The notes under the pieces were generated by a model, which was not told the origin of the DNA, made no database searches, and saw only the letters and a program-made list of their open reading frames with translations. From Agreia sp. COWG (lineage in GTDB: Bacteria > Actinomycetota > Actinomycetes > Actinomycetales > Microbacteriaceae), in assembly GCF_904528075.1 (NCBI RefSeq), contig NZ_LR882035.1:868001-932000 (forward strand): 64,000 bases of DNA, given 5' to 3'. Within the stretch, counting starts at the first letter, position 1, and every line of letters begins with the position of its first letter. This document shows, piece after piece, positions 20,242 to 29,273 of the stretch. A program made the translations under genes and the position numbers.

Positions 20242-20639
20242 GGCGCCAGCGCCACCCAGATGATGGCTGCGGCCAGCACGATCTGTGCCACCAGCCGAGG
20301 CCAGAACGGGATGGCCACGGCGCCGAAACGGTCGCGGTGGGCAGCAGCGTAGGCGTTGGCCGGGAAGACGGCCGCCAGAAACACGACCAGGGCGATGCCC
20401 GCGGCCAGTCTGGTCTGCGGAATGAGCAGGCCGACGCCGCCGAGGATCTCGCAGATCCCGGTGAAGTAGACGAGGTTCAGGGGCGAGAGCAGCCCGTCGC
20501 GACGGAGTGCAGGGGGAATCATCTGCGCCATGCCCCTGGCGGTCTTCGGCACGAAGTGGTTGACGCCCATCACCACGAAGACGGCGGCAATCGCCACGCG
20601 CAGGACGACGACTGTTACGGACAAAGCCACTTCTGTCAT
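20238..20639 (-). CDS. DoxX-family membrane protein
   Basis: 133 residues with four hydrophobic helices. The motif FVVMGVNHFVPKTARGMAQM and the second-helix region YFTGICEILGGVGLLIP are characteristic of DoxX/DoxX-like proteins, which in some actinobacteria take part in membrane-associated oxidoreductase complexes. No partner gene is adjacent. It is convergent with the preceding gene (4-nt overlap of ends) and divergent from serA. Confidence 0.8.
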   Translation of the reverse strand: MTEVALSVTVVVLRVAIAAVFVVMGVNHFVPKTARGMAQMIPPALRRDGLLSPLNLVYFTGICEILGGVGLLIPQTRLAAGIALVVFLAAVFPANAYAAAHRDRFGAVAIPFWPRLVAQIVLAAAIIWVALAP

Positions 20640-20657
20640 GCCTCTATTCTGCCGTCC

Positions 20658-20730
20658 TCTAAAATGATCCGTGGCCGCGCACTACCCGCGACAAATCCTC
20701 CTCACAGAGCCAGAACAAAGGATCCGATCC
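20658..20730 (+). promoter_or_regulatory. serA promoter and 5' untranslated region
   Basis: TAAAAT (20658-20663) fits a -10 box. The message would start near 20670 and carry a leader of about 60 nt ending with AAAGGA 8 nt before GTG 20731. No leader peptide rich in serine is seen. Confidence 0.4.
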
Positions 20731-22320
20731 GTGTCGAAACCGGTCGTCTTGATCGCCGAAGAACTCTCGCCCGCCACCGTGGAGGCCCTCGGCCCCGACT
20801 TCGAGGTGGTGAACGTCGACGGCACCGACCGCGTCGCACTGCTCGATGCGCTCGGGCGTGCTGACGCCATTCTCGTGCGCTCCGCGACCAAGGTCGATGC
20901 CGAAGCGATCGCCGCGGCACCCCAGCTGAAGGTCGTCGCCCGCGCCGGCGTGGGCCTCGACAATGTCGATATCAGGGCCGCGACGGCCGCGGGCGTGATG
21001 GTGGTGAATGCGCCGACATCGAACATCATCTCGGCTGCAGAGCTCACCGTCGGGCACATCCTGAGCCTCGCCCGTCACATCCCGGCGGCCCACGCGGCCC
21101 TGGCCGATGGCAAGTGGAAGCGCAGCGCCTACACCGGTGTCGAGCTCTACGAGAAGACGATCGGCATCATCGGCCTCGGCCGCATCGGCGCGCTCATCAC
21201 GGCCCGTATGCAGGCGTTCGGCACCAACGTCGTGGCCTACGACCCCTACGTCACCTCGGCCAGGGCGCAGCAGCTGGGCGTCACGCTGCTGACCCTCGAC
21301 GAGCTGCTCGCGCAGAGTGACTTCATCACCATCCACATGCCGAAGACGCCCGAGACCACGGGCATGATCAGCGACGAGCAGCTCGCCCTCATGAAGCCCA
21401 CCTCGTTTATCGTGAATGTGGCACGCGGCGGCCTCATCGACGAAGACGCCCTGCACCGCGCGCTGACGGCCGGAACGATCGCCGGGGCCGGGCTCGACGT
21501 GTTCGTGAGCGAGCCGCCCACAGGCTCGCCGCTTCTCGCCCTGCCGAATGTCGTCGTCACGCCGCACCTCGGAGCGTCGACCGACGAGGCACAGGAGAAG
21601 GCCGGCGTCTCGGTGGCCAAGTCTGTTCGACTCGCCCTCTCCGGCGAACTGGTTCCAGATGCTGTCAACGTGGCCGGCGGGGTCATCGACCCGTCGGTGC
21701 GCCCCGGCATCGCGCTCGTCGAGAAGCTCGGACAGGTGTTCTCCGGGCTCGCGCACAGCCCGCTGACGAGCGTCGACGTCGTCGTGCGCGGCGAGATCGC
21801 CGATCACGACGTGAGTGTGCTGAAGCTGGCGGCGTTGAAGGGTATCTTCACCAACGTGGTGAGCGAGAGCGTCTCGTACGTGAATGCACCGCTTCTGGCC
21901 GAGCAGCGTGGAGTGGCCGTGCGTCTCATCACCGAGGCCGTTTCAGAGGAGTATCGCAACCTGATCACGCTCGAGGGCGCGCTGAGCGACGGCTCGCAGA
22001 TCTCCGTCTCGGGAACGCTCACGGGCACGAAGCAGATCGAGAAGATCGTCGAGATCAACGGCTACGACGTCGAGGTGCCGTTCGCCGAGCACCTGATCGT
22101 GATGACCTACGAAGACCGGCCGGGGATCGTCGCGATCTACGGCAAGGAGTTCGGCGACGCCCACATCAACATCGCGGGCATGCAGATCGCTCGCCACGTT
22201 GCGGGCGGCAAGGCGCTCAGCGTCCTCACCGTCGATTCGCCGGCTCCAGAGGAACTGCTCGAGAAGCTGCGCGTCACGATCGAGGCAGACACGCTGCAAG
22301 AGATCGACCTCACCGAATAG
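20731..22320 (+). CDS. serA: D-3-phosphoglycerate dehydrogenase
   Basis: 529 residues, the long three-domain form. The substrate/nucleotide part has [13 protein letters not shown], the Rossmann motif [22 protein letters not shown] and [12 protein letters not shown] with the catalytic His. The intervening ASB-type domain spans about 320-450, and the C-terminal ACT domain begins at [19 protein letters not shown] and usually binds serine for feedback. It makes 3-phosphohydroxypyruvate for serine synthesis. GTG 20731 follows AAAGGA at 8 nt and gives the family's normal N-terminus; upstream codons are open but unlikely. Confidence 0.95.
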   Translation: MSKPVVLIAEELSPATVEALGPDFEVVNVDGTDRVALLDALGRADAILVRSATKVDAEAIAAAPQLKVVARAGVGLDNVDIRAATAAGVMVVNAPTSNIISAAELTVGHILSLARHIPAAHAALADGKWKRSAYTGVELYEKTIGIIGLGRIGALITARMQAFGTNVVAYDPYVTSARAQQLGVTLLTLDELLAQSDFITIHMPKTPETTGMISDEQLALMKPTSFIVNVARGGLIDEDALHRALTAGTIAGAGLDVFVSEPPTGSPLLALPNVVVTPHLGASTDEAQEKAGVSVAKSVRLALSGELVPDAVNVAGGVIDPSVRPGIALVEKLGQVFSGLAHSPLTSVDVVVRGEIADHDVSVLKLAALKGIFTNVVSESVSYVNAPLLAEQRGVAVRLITEAVSEEYRNLITLEGALSDGSQISVSGTLTGTKQIEKIVEINGYDVEVPFAEHLIVMTYEDRPGIVAIYGKEFGDAHINIAGMQIARHVAGGKALSVLTVDSPAPEELLEKLRVTIEADTLQEIDLTE

Positions 22321-22335
22321 CTGAAGCGGTGCGGC

Positions 22336-22947
22336 TCAGTGCCCTGAGCGCTGGGCCGTCACCTCGGTGATGAGATCGACGAGGTCGTCGATGTCGGAGT
22401 TCGACAGCGCCACGGCTTCTGGCTCGGGGGAGCCGGGGAGAAACGCCGAACCGTAGGCGAGGCCGTCGCTGATGAGCATGATGGCGCGCGAGAGGACGGG
22501 GTCGCCTGTGCTCTCGAGCACGATCGCGTACCAGGCATCGTTCGCCGCACGCAACGCGTCGCGCGCCTTCGAGTTGCTCGCCTGAGCCAGCCGAGACGTG
22601 GCCACGAGCGCCTTGTCGAGCGCGCTTCCCGTGGCCATCGACGTGCGAATGAGATGGGCGACGGGCCCAGACGGCGACGACCGGATGCCCGCGACGTCGC
22701 TTTCCACGAGCGTCGCCAGGCGCTCGACGACCCCGTCGATCAGGGCCTCCTTCGAACCGAAGTGGTAGAGCAGCCCTCCCTTGGAGACTCCGGCCGCAGC
22801 GGCGACGGCCTCCAGGGTCGCTGCCCGTTCGCCGTTCTCCCCGAGAACCTCCGCGAAGGCGTCGAGGATGCGGTCACGGGTCGATCCGCCCGCTGTGGCG
22901 GCGGCTGCGGTCTCGTCGGTCGGCGGGTTCTCTGCGGTGTCAGACAT
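22336..22947 (-). CDS. TetR-family transcriptional regulator
   Basis: 203 residues. After a 20-residue Thr/Ala-rich start, the helix-turn-helix reads RDRILDAFAEVLGENGERAA, then LEAVAAAAGVSKGGLLYHFG, a strongly conserved TetR DNA-binding domain. The C-terminal ligand domain is of the TetR_C type that binds hydrophobic drugs. ATG 22947 is preceded by TACGAT-N7 (22955-22960), a leaderless promoter. It is divergent from an MFS drug-exporter gene and almost certainly represses it through the palindrome at 23047-23072. Confidence 0.88.
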   Translation of the reverse strand: MSDTAENPPTDETAAAATAGGSTRDRILDAFAEVLGENGERAATLEAVAAAAGVSKGGLLYHFGSKEALIDGVVERLATLVESDVAGIRSSPSGPVAHLIRTSMATGSALDKALVATSRLAQASNSKARDALRAANDAWYAIVLESTGDPVLSRAIMLISDGLAYGSAFLPGSPEPEAVALSNSDIDDLVDLITEVTAQRSGH

Positions 22948-23046
22948 CGCTTCGATCGTATCCGCCCGGCATGCGGAACCCGACCCGGCGCATCCGCTCG
23001 CCACTCTCGGGAACAAAAAGACGCACCGCCACGTTGTTCTACTAGC

Positions 23047-23072
23047 CACTGTACCGACTGGACGGTATAGTG
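23047..23072. promoter_or_regulatory. Palindromic TetR operator over the -10 box of the MFS gene
   Basis: A 26-bp inverted repeat whose arms are CACTGTACCGACT and the complement of CACTATACCGTCC, matching at 10 of 13 positions. TATAGT (23066-23071) inside it is a good -10 for the plus-strand MFS gene, with TAGCCA (23043-23048) 17 bp upstream as a poor -35. Bound repressor would block this promoter. Confidence 0.65.
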
Positions 23073-23111
23073 AAGCTGAATCTCAACGAACCGAAACGAA
23101 ACGCACTTCTC

Positions 23112-24650
23112 ATGGCCCTTCTCACCACTCCGGCTCCGACCCAGTCCTCCGACGCCGCGCCGCGCGCATCCGTGCGCAACTGGCTCGCGCTCGCCGTGCT
23201 CATGCTGCCGGTGCTCATCTCGAGCGTCGACAACACGGTGCTGAGCTTCGCGCTGCCCGTCATCAGCGAGGCCCTGCGCCCGTCGGCCGCGGCTCAGCTC
23301 TGGATCATCGACGCCTACCCGCTGGTTCTCGCCGGGCTGCTCGTGGCCATGGGTAACCTCGGCGACCGGTGGGGTCGTCGTCGCCTGTTGCTGATCGGCG
23401 CGACGGGGTTCGCGCTCGTCTCGATCGTGGCCGCGTTCGCGCCCACGGCCGAACTGCTCATTCTGGCGCGCGTCGGCCTCGGCTTCTTCGGCGCCATGCT
23501 CATGCCGTCGACGCTCTCGCTCTTGCGCAGCATCTTCCTCGACCGCGAGCAGCGCCGCCTGGCGATCGCCATCTGGGCGGCCGGATTCGCCGCCGGCAGT
23601 GCGCTGGGCCCGATCGTGGGCGGCATCCTGCTCGAGCACTTCTGGTGGGGCTCCGTCTTTCTCATCGCGGTTCCCGTGCTGATTCCGCTGCTCGTCTTCG
23701 CGCCGTTGCTGGTTCCCGAGTCGCGCGACCCGAACCCCGGACGCATCGACGTGATCAGCATCGTTCTGACGATGCTCACGCTGGTGCCCATCGTGTTCGC
23801 CATCAAGGAGTTCGCGACGCACGACTTCGAGTGGGTGCAGGTACTGCTGGTCGCCATCGGCGTCACCGCGGGAACGCTGTTCGTGCGCCGTCAGCTGGCC
23901 CGCGCGAACCCCATGCTCGACGTACGGCTGTTCCGTCGCGGGGTGTTCACCGGCGCCGTGCTGATCAACCTGGTGAGCGTCTTCTCGCTCGTGGGTTTTC
24001 TGTTCTTCGTGTCGCAGCATCTGCAGCTGGTGCTCGGGCTGAGCCCGCTCGACGCGGCGTTCGCGCTGGTGCCGGGGCTTGTCGTCATGATCGCCTCCGG
24101 CCTGCTCGTCGTTCCGGTGGTTCGCAGGGTGCAGCCGAACATCGTGGTGGCGGTCTCACTCGCCCTCGCGGGTGCGGCCTACGCCATCATCATGCTCACG
24201 GGACAGGATGCGACGGAGGGCACCCTCGCGATCGCCTTCGCCGTTCTCGGCCTGGGCATCGGAGCGGCCGAGACCGTGTCGAACGACCTCATCATCTCGT
24301 CGGTGCCCGCAGACAAGGCGGGAGCAGCATCCGGTGTCTCCGAGACGTCGTACGAGCTGGGCGCTGTTCTCGGAACCGCCGTGCTCGGCAGCATCCTGAC
24401 CGCCGCCTATCGCGGCGGAGTGACGCTGCCGGCCGGGCTGGCAGACGAGAGCGCCTCGATCGCCCGCGAGACGCTCGGCGGCGCCGTGTCGGTCGCCGAG
24501 TCGATCGGCGGCCCCGCCGGCTACCGCCTGTTGGAGTCGGCTCGCGGAGCCTTCGACAGCGGAGTGGTGCTGACATCGGGCATCGGCGTCGCGATGATGG
24601 CGCTGGCGATCGTGCTGGCGCTCGTCACCCTGCGCAAGGCCCGTTCGTAG
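23112..24650 (+). CDS. MFS multidrug/quaternary-ammonium exporter (DHA2, 14 TM)
   Basis: 512 residues with 14 predicted helices. Motif A is GNLGDRWGRRRLLLIG between helices 2 and 3, and an antiporter motif C-like ALGPIVGGILLEHFWWG occurs in helix 5. Helix 1 carries SSVDNTVLSFALPVISEAL, and the overall pattern is SmvA/QacA-like. It should expel hydrophobic cations by proton antiport. ATG 23112 is preferred; an in-frame GTG at 23070 lies within the operator. Divergent from its probable TetR repressor. Confidence 0.88.
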   Translation: MALLTTPAPTQSSDAAPRASVRNWLALAVLMLPVLISSVDNTVLSFALPVISEALRPSAAAQLWIIDAYPLVLAGLLVAMGNLGDRWGRRRLLLIGATGFALVSIVAAFAPTAELLILARVGLGFFGAMLMPSTLSLLRSIFLDREQRRLAIAIWAAGFAAGSALGPIVGGILLEHFWWGSVFLIAVPVLIPLLVFAPLLVPESRDPNPGRIDVISIVLTMLTLVPIVFAIKEFATHDFEWVQVLLVAIGVTAGTLFVRRQLARANPMLDVRLFRRGVFTGAVLINLVSVFSLVGFLFFVSQHLQLVLGLSPLDAAFALVPGLVVMIASGLLVVPVVRRVQPNIVVAVSLALAGAAYAIIMLTGQDATEGTLAIAFAVLGLGIGAAETVSNDLIISSVPADKAGAASGVSETSYELGAVLGTAVLGSILTAAYRGGVTLPAGLADESASIARETLGGAVSVAESIGGPAGYRLLESARGAFDSGVVLTSGIGVAMMALAIVLALVTLRKARS

Positions 24651-24670
24651 CGCTCAGCGCTCGGGGGCGC

Positions 24671-25123
24671 TCACTCCTCGCCGATGTCCTCGTTCCAGAG
24701 GGCGGGGTTGTTCTCGATGAAGGCGGCCATCATGGCGATCAGTCCGGAATCGTTCAGCACGGTCACGTCGCAACCGTGCTCGGCCACCCACTCCTGGCCG
24801 CCGAGAAAGTTCTGATCGTCACCCACGACGACGCGTCCGATTCCGAATTGGCGAACCAGCCCAGAGCAGTACCAGCAGGGCGACAGCGTCGTGACCATCA
24901 CCGTGTTGCGATAGCTGCGCTGCCGGCCCGCGTTGTGGAACGCGTTCGTCTCGGCGTGCATGGCGGCATCCCCGTCTTGCACGCGCCGATTGTGGCCGCT
25001 GCCGAGCAGCACGCCGTCGCTCGTGAAGAGCGCTGCACCGATCGGGATGCCGCCGTCTTTCGCGCCCTTCTCGGCCTCCGCGCGGGCGACCGCGAGCTTC
25101 TGCTGGTCCGTGGCGTAGATCAC
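24671..25123 (-). CDS. Cytosine deaminase, yeast (Fcy1) type
   Basis: 150 residues of the cytidine deaminase fold. The zinc site is HAETNAF (His, and Glu as proton shuttle) plus TTLSPCWYCSG (two Cys). GGIPIGAALFTSDG, GSGHNRRVQDG and the C-terminal ENNPALWNEDIGEE align with yeast cytosine deaminase, including its distinctive WxEDIGE ending, and not with bacterial CodA, which is an amidohydrolase. It should deaminate cytosine to uracil. It overlaps the upstream NCS1 permease gene by 4 nt (ATGA), which supports a cytosine salvage role. Confidence 0.85.
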   Translation of the reverse strand: MIYATDQQKLAVARAEAEKGAKDGGIPIGAALFTSDGVLLGSGHNRRVQDGDAAMHAETNAFHNAGRQRSYRNTVMVTTLSPCWYCSGLVRQFGIGRVVVGDDQNFLGGQEWVAEHGCDVTVLNDSGLIAMMAAFIENNPALWNEDIGEE

Positions 25124-26568
25124 GCGTTCTGCTCCGTCGCCGTGGTGTCGGGCATGGTCGTCGTCGCATCAGAGAGAGGCGGCCCCAGGATGGGCTTGGT
25201 GAGAGTGAAGATCGTGGCGTAGAGCACCGCGGCAAGCACGAACCCGACCACCGCGGTGAGATCGCCGATCTCAGGGACCACCCTCACGAGCACGCCCACG
25301 TAGACGGCCTGGTTCGAGAACAGGGCGATCGAGATGGCCGCGGCGATCACGAACGCCACGATGCCGGCGGGGTTGGCGTATTTCTTCTTCTCGTCGACGA
25401 CGAGCGCGAGGATCGACGTGCCGCGTCGCAGCCATCGATCCGTGAGCACGATCCCGAGCCAGGGTGCGATCCAGTAGGCGATCACCAGCAAGAAGTTCTC
25501 GTAGCTCGATCCGGCGTCGGGCAGCGCCAGCAGCGCGATGATGAAGCCGAGAACGCCGAAGCCGAGGGCCACGATCGCCCGTCGGCGCTCGAACGGGATG
25601 CGGATGCCGATCGCGAGGAACGACATGGAGCCCGAGTAGATGTTCAGTGCGTTCGCCGAGATGGCTCCCACGGCGATCGCGAGCAGTGTGATCGATGAGA
25701 TCCAGCCGGGCATTCCTGCCGTGAACGAGTCCGTGGGGCTCGCGTCGTCGGCGAGGCCCGTGTGAACGATCGTGGCGGATGCCGCGCCCACGATCATGAG
25801 GAACGTGGTCGACACGACGTTGCCGAGGCCAGCCGCGACGCCGATCTTCGTCTTGCTGGTGCTTGCCGCGAGGTAGCGCGTGTAGTCGGAGGCGTACGGG
25901 TTCCATCCGGCCGTATAGCCGAAGGCCGCGCCCGTCGCGAGCATGAAGCCGGCGAACCCGCCGAAGCCGGCCGTGCCGTCGCCCGCAGCGGGGGCCGACG
26001 TATCGGCGTTCGAGAGGATGTAGATGCCGGCGATGAGAAAGATGATCGCGAGCACGACCATGGCGTAGCGCTCGAAGAGCTGCACGATGTCGTGGCCCAC
26101 GAAGGCGACGGTCACCTCGATCACGACGACGAGCGCCAGGGTGAGGGCGGGGTTCCAGCCGGTGAGCGTGGCCAGCGCGAACGCACCGCTGATGGAATTG
26201 ACCGCGAACCAGCCGAGGCCCGCCATCGCCGTGTTGAGGCCGGCGGGCAGGATGTTGCCCCAGAAGCCGAAGGCGGTGCGGCCCAGCAGCATCTGGGCGA
26301 GGCCCTCGCGCGGCCCCCAGGTAGACAGGATGCCCTGGCTCAGGCTGCCGAGAAAATTGCCGAGCAGCACGGCGGCCACGGCCTGCCAGAAGCTCAGGCC
26401 GAAGAAGGCGACGGCGATGACGCCGACGAAGATCGTGGCGAATTCGAGGTTCGGCGACGACCACGTGGCGACCAGCTGCCAGGGCGAACCGTGGCGTCTG
26501 TCGCGGGAGATCGGCTCGATTCCGCCGGGCTCGACGAGCTGCGTCTTGTGTGGCGTCGTGACTGTCAT
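25120..26568 (-). CDS. codB: NCS1-family purine/cytosine permease (CodB-like)
   Basis: 482 residues with 12 hydrophobic segments. The N-terminal WSSPNLEFATIFVGVIAVAF, the stretch GILSTWGPREGLAQMLLGR and RTAFGFWGNILPAGLN follow the NCS1 pattern. It probably imports cytosine or a related base for the deaminase encoded directly downstream. ATG 26568 has TACGAT (26575-26580) 6 nt upstream on the minus strand, a leaderless start; an earlier in-frame ATG at 26610 is not used. Divergent from leuB. Confidence 0.87.
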   Translation of the reverse strand: MTVTTPHKTQLVEPGGIEPISRDRRHGSPWQLVATWSSPNLEFATIFVGVIAVAFFGLSFWQAVAAVLLGNFLGSLSQGILSTWGPREGLAQMLLGRTAFGFWGNILPAGLNTAMAGLGWFAVNSISGAFALATLTGWNPALTLALVVVIEVTVAFVGHDIVQLFERYAMVVLAIIFLIAGIYILSNADTSAPAAGDGTAGFGGFAGFMLATGAAFGYTAGWNPYASDYTRYLAASTSKTKIGVAAGLGNVVSTTFLMIVGAASATIVHTGLADDASPTDSFTAGMPGWISSITLLAIAVGAISANALNIYSGSMSFLAIGIRIPFERRRAIVALGFGVLGFIIALLALPDAGSSYENFLLVIAYWIAPWLGIVLTDRWLRRGTSILALVVDEKKKYANPAGIVAFVIAAAISIALFSNQAVYVGVLVRVVPEIGDLTAVVGFVLAAVLYATIFTLTKPILGPPLSDATTTMPDTTATEQNA

Positions 26569-26722
26569 TGACTGATCGTAAAGCGGCCGCGCACCGCTGA
26601 TCGACCGCATCCGGATGCCGTTACGCCGGATTTACACGGCCGAAACGTGCGGTGCGGGCATCCGCATGTCGGCAAGTAATCTTGAGGCAGAACTTTCCGC
26701 ACCGATCCACCGCAGGAGAAGT
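26569..26722. promoter_or_regulatory. Divergent codB/leuB promoter region
   Basis: On the minus strand TACGAT (26575-26580) with 6 nt to the codB ATG. On the plus strand TAATCT near 26676-26681 is a -10 candidate for leuB, giving a short 5' leader that ends with AGGAG before ATG 26723. No leader peptide with leucine codons is present, unlike upstream of leuC. Confidence 0.4.
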
Positions 26723-27793
26723 ATGTCGCGCACTATCAGACTGGCCGTCATTCCCGGAGACGGCATCGGACCCGAGGTCGTCGCCGAAGCGGTGAAGGTG
26801 CTCGACGCCGTCGCTCCGTCGGTAGAGCTCACGGTCGAGAAGACGCACTTCTCGCTGGGCGCGGCCCGATTCCTCGAGACCGGCGATGTTCTGACCGACG
26901 ACGATCTCGCATCCATCTCGTCGCACGACGCGATTCTGCTCGGCGCCGTCGGGGGAGTGCCGGGCGACCCGCGGCTGAAGAACGCCAACATCGAGCGCGG
27001 CCTGCTGCTGAAGCTGCGCTTCACGCTCGACCACTATGTGAACCTGCGCCCCACCACGATCTACCCCGGCGTGGCCAGCCCGCTGTCGAACCCGGGCGAG
27101 GTCGATTTCGTCGTCGTGCGCGAGGGAACAGAGGGGCCCTACGTGGGCAACGGTGGCGCCATCCGGGTGGGTACGCCGCACGAGATCGCCAACGAGGTCT
27201 CGATCAACACCGCGTTCGGCGTCGAGCGCGTCGTTCGCTTCGCGTTCGAGCTGGCCTCGTCGCGCGAGGCGAAGAAGCTCACGCTCGTGCACAAGACCAA
27301 CGTGCTCACCTTCGCCGGGGGCATCTGGCAGCGGCTCGTCGCAAGCGTCGGCGCCGAGTTCCCCGAGGTGTCGGTCGACTACCTGCACGTCGATGCGGCC
27401 ACGATCTTCCTGGTCACCGACCCTGCGAGATTCGACGTCATCGTGACGGACAACCTCTTCGGCGACATCCTCACCGATCTGGCCGGCGCGATCAGCGGCG
27501 GAATCGGCCTGGCTGCCTCGGGCAACATCAACCCCGACGGAGCCTTCCCCAGCATGTTCGAGCCGGTCCACGGATCCGCGCCCGACATCGCGGGCAAGCA
27601 GATCGCCGACCCCACGGCCGCGATCCTGTCGGTGGCACTCCTTCTCGATCACCTCGGTGCCCCGGATGCCGCCGGCACGGTTCGCGACGCCGTGACGGCC
27701 GACATCGCCACCCGGCACCCAGACCGGCCCCGCACCACGAGCGCCGTGGGCGACGCCATCGTCGACGCCGTCACCGCGACGCTCGCCCGCTGA
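26723..27793 (+). CDS. leuB: 3-isopropylmalate dehydrogenase
   Basis: 356 residues. An NAD+-dependent beta-decarboxylating dehydrogenase making 2-ketoisocaproate precursor in leucine synthesis. It has the phosphate/nucleotide start [19 protein letters not shown], the substrate Arg cluster [16 protein letters not shown], the metal-binding [19 protein letters not shown] and the NAD site [20 protein letters not shown] 26723 is behind GCAGGAGAA; upstream in-frame codons are not used. ilvE follows after 31 nt, probably in the same operon. Confidence 0.94.
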   Translation: MSRTIRLAVIPGDGIGPEVVAEAVKVLDAVAPSVELTVEKTHFSLGAARFLETGDVLTDDDLASISSHDAILLGAVGGVPGDPRLKNANIERGLLLKLRFTLDHYVNLRPTTIYPGVASPLSNPGEVDFVVVREGTEGPYVGNGGAIRVGTPHEIANEVSINTAFGVERVVRFAFELASSREAKKLTLVHKTNVLTFAGGIWQRLVASVGAEFPEVSVDYLHVDAATIFLVTDPARFDVIVTDNLFGDILTDLAGAISGGIGLAASGNINPDGAFPSMFEPVHGSAPDIAGKQIADPTAAILSVALLLDHLGAPDAAGTVRDAVTADIATRHPDRPRTTSAVGDAIVDAVTATLAR

Positions 27794-27824
27794 CCCGCAC
27801 CGCTTCGACTAAGGACTCCAGGCA

Positions 27825-28931
27825 ATGACCGATTCCGACACGACCTTCCCGCTCACCTTCACGCTCACCCCGTCAGAGGCGGCGCGCGCCGAACACGAGC
27901 GCGAGGCGATCCTCGCCGACCCCGGCTTCGGCAAGCACTTCACAGACCACATGGTCGCCATCGACTGGACCCTCGACGGAGGGTGGCACGACGCCACCGT
28001 CATCCCGTACGGTCCGCTGCTGCTCGACCCCGCGGCAAGCGTCCTGCACTACGCCCAGGAGATCTTCGAGGGGCTGAAGGCCTATCGGCACGAGGACGGC
28101 TCTGTGCACACCTTCCGACCCGAGAAGAACGCCGAACGCCTGCAGCGCTCGGCCCGGCGGCTGGCGCTCCCCGAGCTGTCGACCGAGGACTTCATCGAGT
28201 CGCTGAAACAGCTCATCGCGGCCGACGGCTCGTGGGTGCCCTCGGGCGGCGAGACCAGCCTCTATCTGCGGCCGTTCATGATCGCCAACGAGAGCTTCCT
28301 CGGCGTGCGCAGCGCGCAGAAAGTGGGCTACTACGTGATCGCGAGCCCCGCTGGCGCGTACTTCCCCGGCGGCGTCACCCCCGTATCTATCTGGCTCTCC
28401 ACCGACTACGCCCGCGCAGGAAGGGGCGGAACCGGGGCGGCCAAGACCGGTGGCAACTACGCCTCGTCACTGCTTCCCCAAGAGGAGGCCTACTCCAACG
28501 GCTGCGCGCAGGTGCTGTTCCTCGACTCGTCGGAGGGCACCTACCTCGAGGAGCTCGGCGGCATGAACGTGTTCCTCGTCAAGAAAGACGGCACACTCAT
28601 CACTCCACTCTCGCCCTCTATCCTCGACGGCGTCACCCGCGACAGCATCATCGAGCTGGCGAAGGCGCGAGGCCACGCCGTGGAGCACCGCAGGGTGAGG
28701 TTCGACGAGTGGCGCGACGGCGTCGCATCCGGTGACATCGTCGAGGTGTTCGCGTGCGGCACCGCGGCCGTGGTCACGCCGATCGCCGCGCTGAAGGGCG
28801 ACGGCTTCGTGATCGGCGACCCGGATGCTCCGGCTGGCGAGCTCACGATGTCACTGCGCAAGGAGCTCACCGACATCCAGTACGGCCGCATCCCCGACGT
28901 GAACGGCTGGCTGACCCGCCTCGACGCGTAG
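27825..28931 (+). CDS. ilvE: Branched-chain amino acid aminotransferase
   Basis: 368 residues, fold-type IV PLP enzyme. It interconverts 2-oxo acids and Leu/Ile/Val with glutamate. The N-terminal IDWTLDGGWHDATVIPYGPL, YAQEIFEGLKAYRHEDGSVH, the PLP Lys region GTGAAKTGGNYASSLLPQ and ELGGMNVFLVKKDG are all typical. It begins at ATG 27825 with AAGGA about 9 nt upstream, following leuB. Confidence 0.94.
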   Translation: MTDSDTTFPLTFTLTPSEAARAEHEREAILADPGFGKHFTDHMVAIDWTLDGGWHDATVIPYGPLLLDPAASVLHYAQEIFEGLKAYRHEDGSVHTFRPEKNAERLQRSARRLALPELSTEDFIESLKQLIAADGSWVPSGGETSLYLRPFMIANESFLGVRSAQKVGYYVIASPAGAYFPGGVTPVSIWLSTDYARAGRGGTGAAKTGGNYASSLLPQEEAYSNGCAQVLFLDSSEGTYLEELGGMNVFLVKKDGTLITPLSPSILDGVTRDSIIELAKARGHAVEHRRVRFDEWRDGVASGDIVEVFACGTAAVVTPIAALKGDGFVIGDPDAPAGELTMSLRKELTDIQYGRIPDVNGWLTRLDA

Positions 28932-28951
28932 CGCTCGAGCGAGAGCGAGAC

Positions 28952-29188
28952 CTACTGGCGCTCGCGGTCGTCGGCCATCTGCAGGTAGCCGCTGAGGGCG
29001 GCGATGAACTCGTTGCTCGGCACGTGGCTCGGGTCTTGGGTGACGAGGGTGTACTCGGCCTGCAGCTCGTCGATGGCCTGGTCGATCTCGAGCACGGCGA
29101 GGGCGTTGCGCTGCTCGTTGTCGAGGCTGACGAGGAAGCCGATGGCGCGGTCGATGTCGGCGGCTCCGCCGAAGGAATAGTCGGACAT
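28952..29188 (-). CDS. Small conserved hypothetical protein
   Basis: 78 residues, acidic, probably all helical (DIDRAIGFLVSLDNEQRNAL, then a heptad-like DQAIDELQAEY). No signal or membrane segment. ATG 29188 is preceded at 5-7 nt by GAGGAG. It is convergent with ilvE, 20 bp between stops. Family not recognised; the good ribosome site and codon pattern make it a likely real gene. Confidence 0.65.
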   Translation of the reverse strand: MSDYSFGGAADIDRAIGFLVSLDNEQRNALAVLEIDQAIDELQAEYTLVTQDPSHVPSNEFIAALSGYLQMADDRERQ

Positions 29189-29260
29189 GGGTGGGCTCCT
29201 CGTGGCGTGCGGCGTGGGCCAGCACGGTTGCTGAACCCGTGGCCAGCGTAACGTTCGGAC

Positions 29261-29273
29261 TAGGCTGAAAACT
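29261..29273 (+). promoter_or_regulatory. Leaderless-type promoter (-10)
   Basis: TAGGCT (29261-29266), 7 nt, then ATG 29274. The same hexamer and spacing precede the minus-strand gene starting at 44070. Confidence 0.55.
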
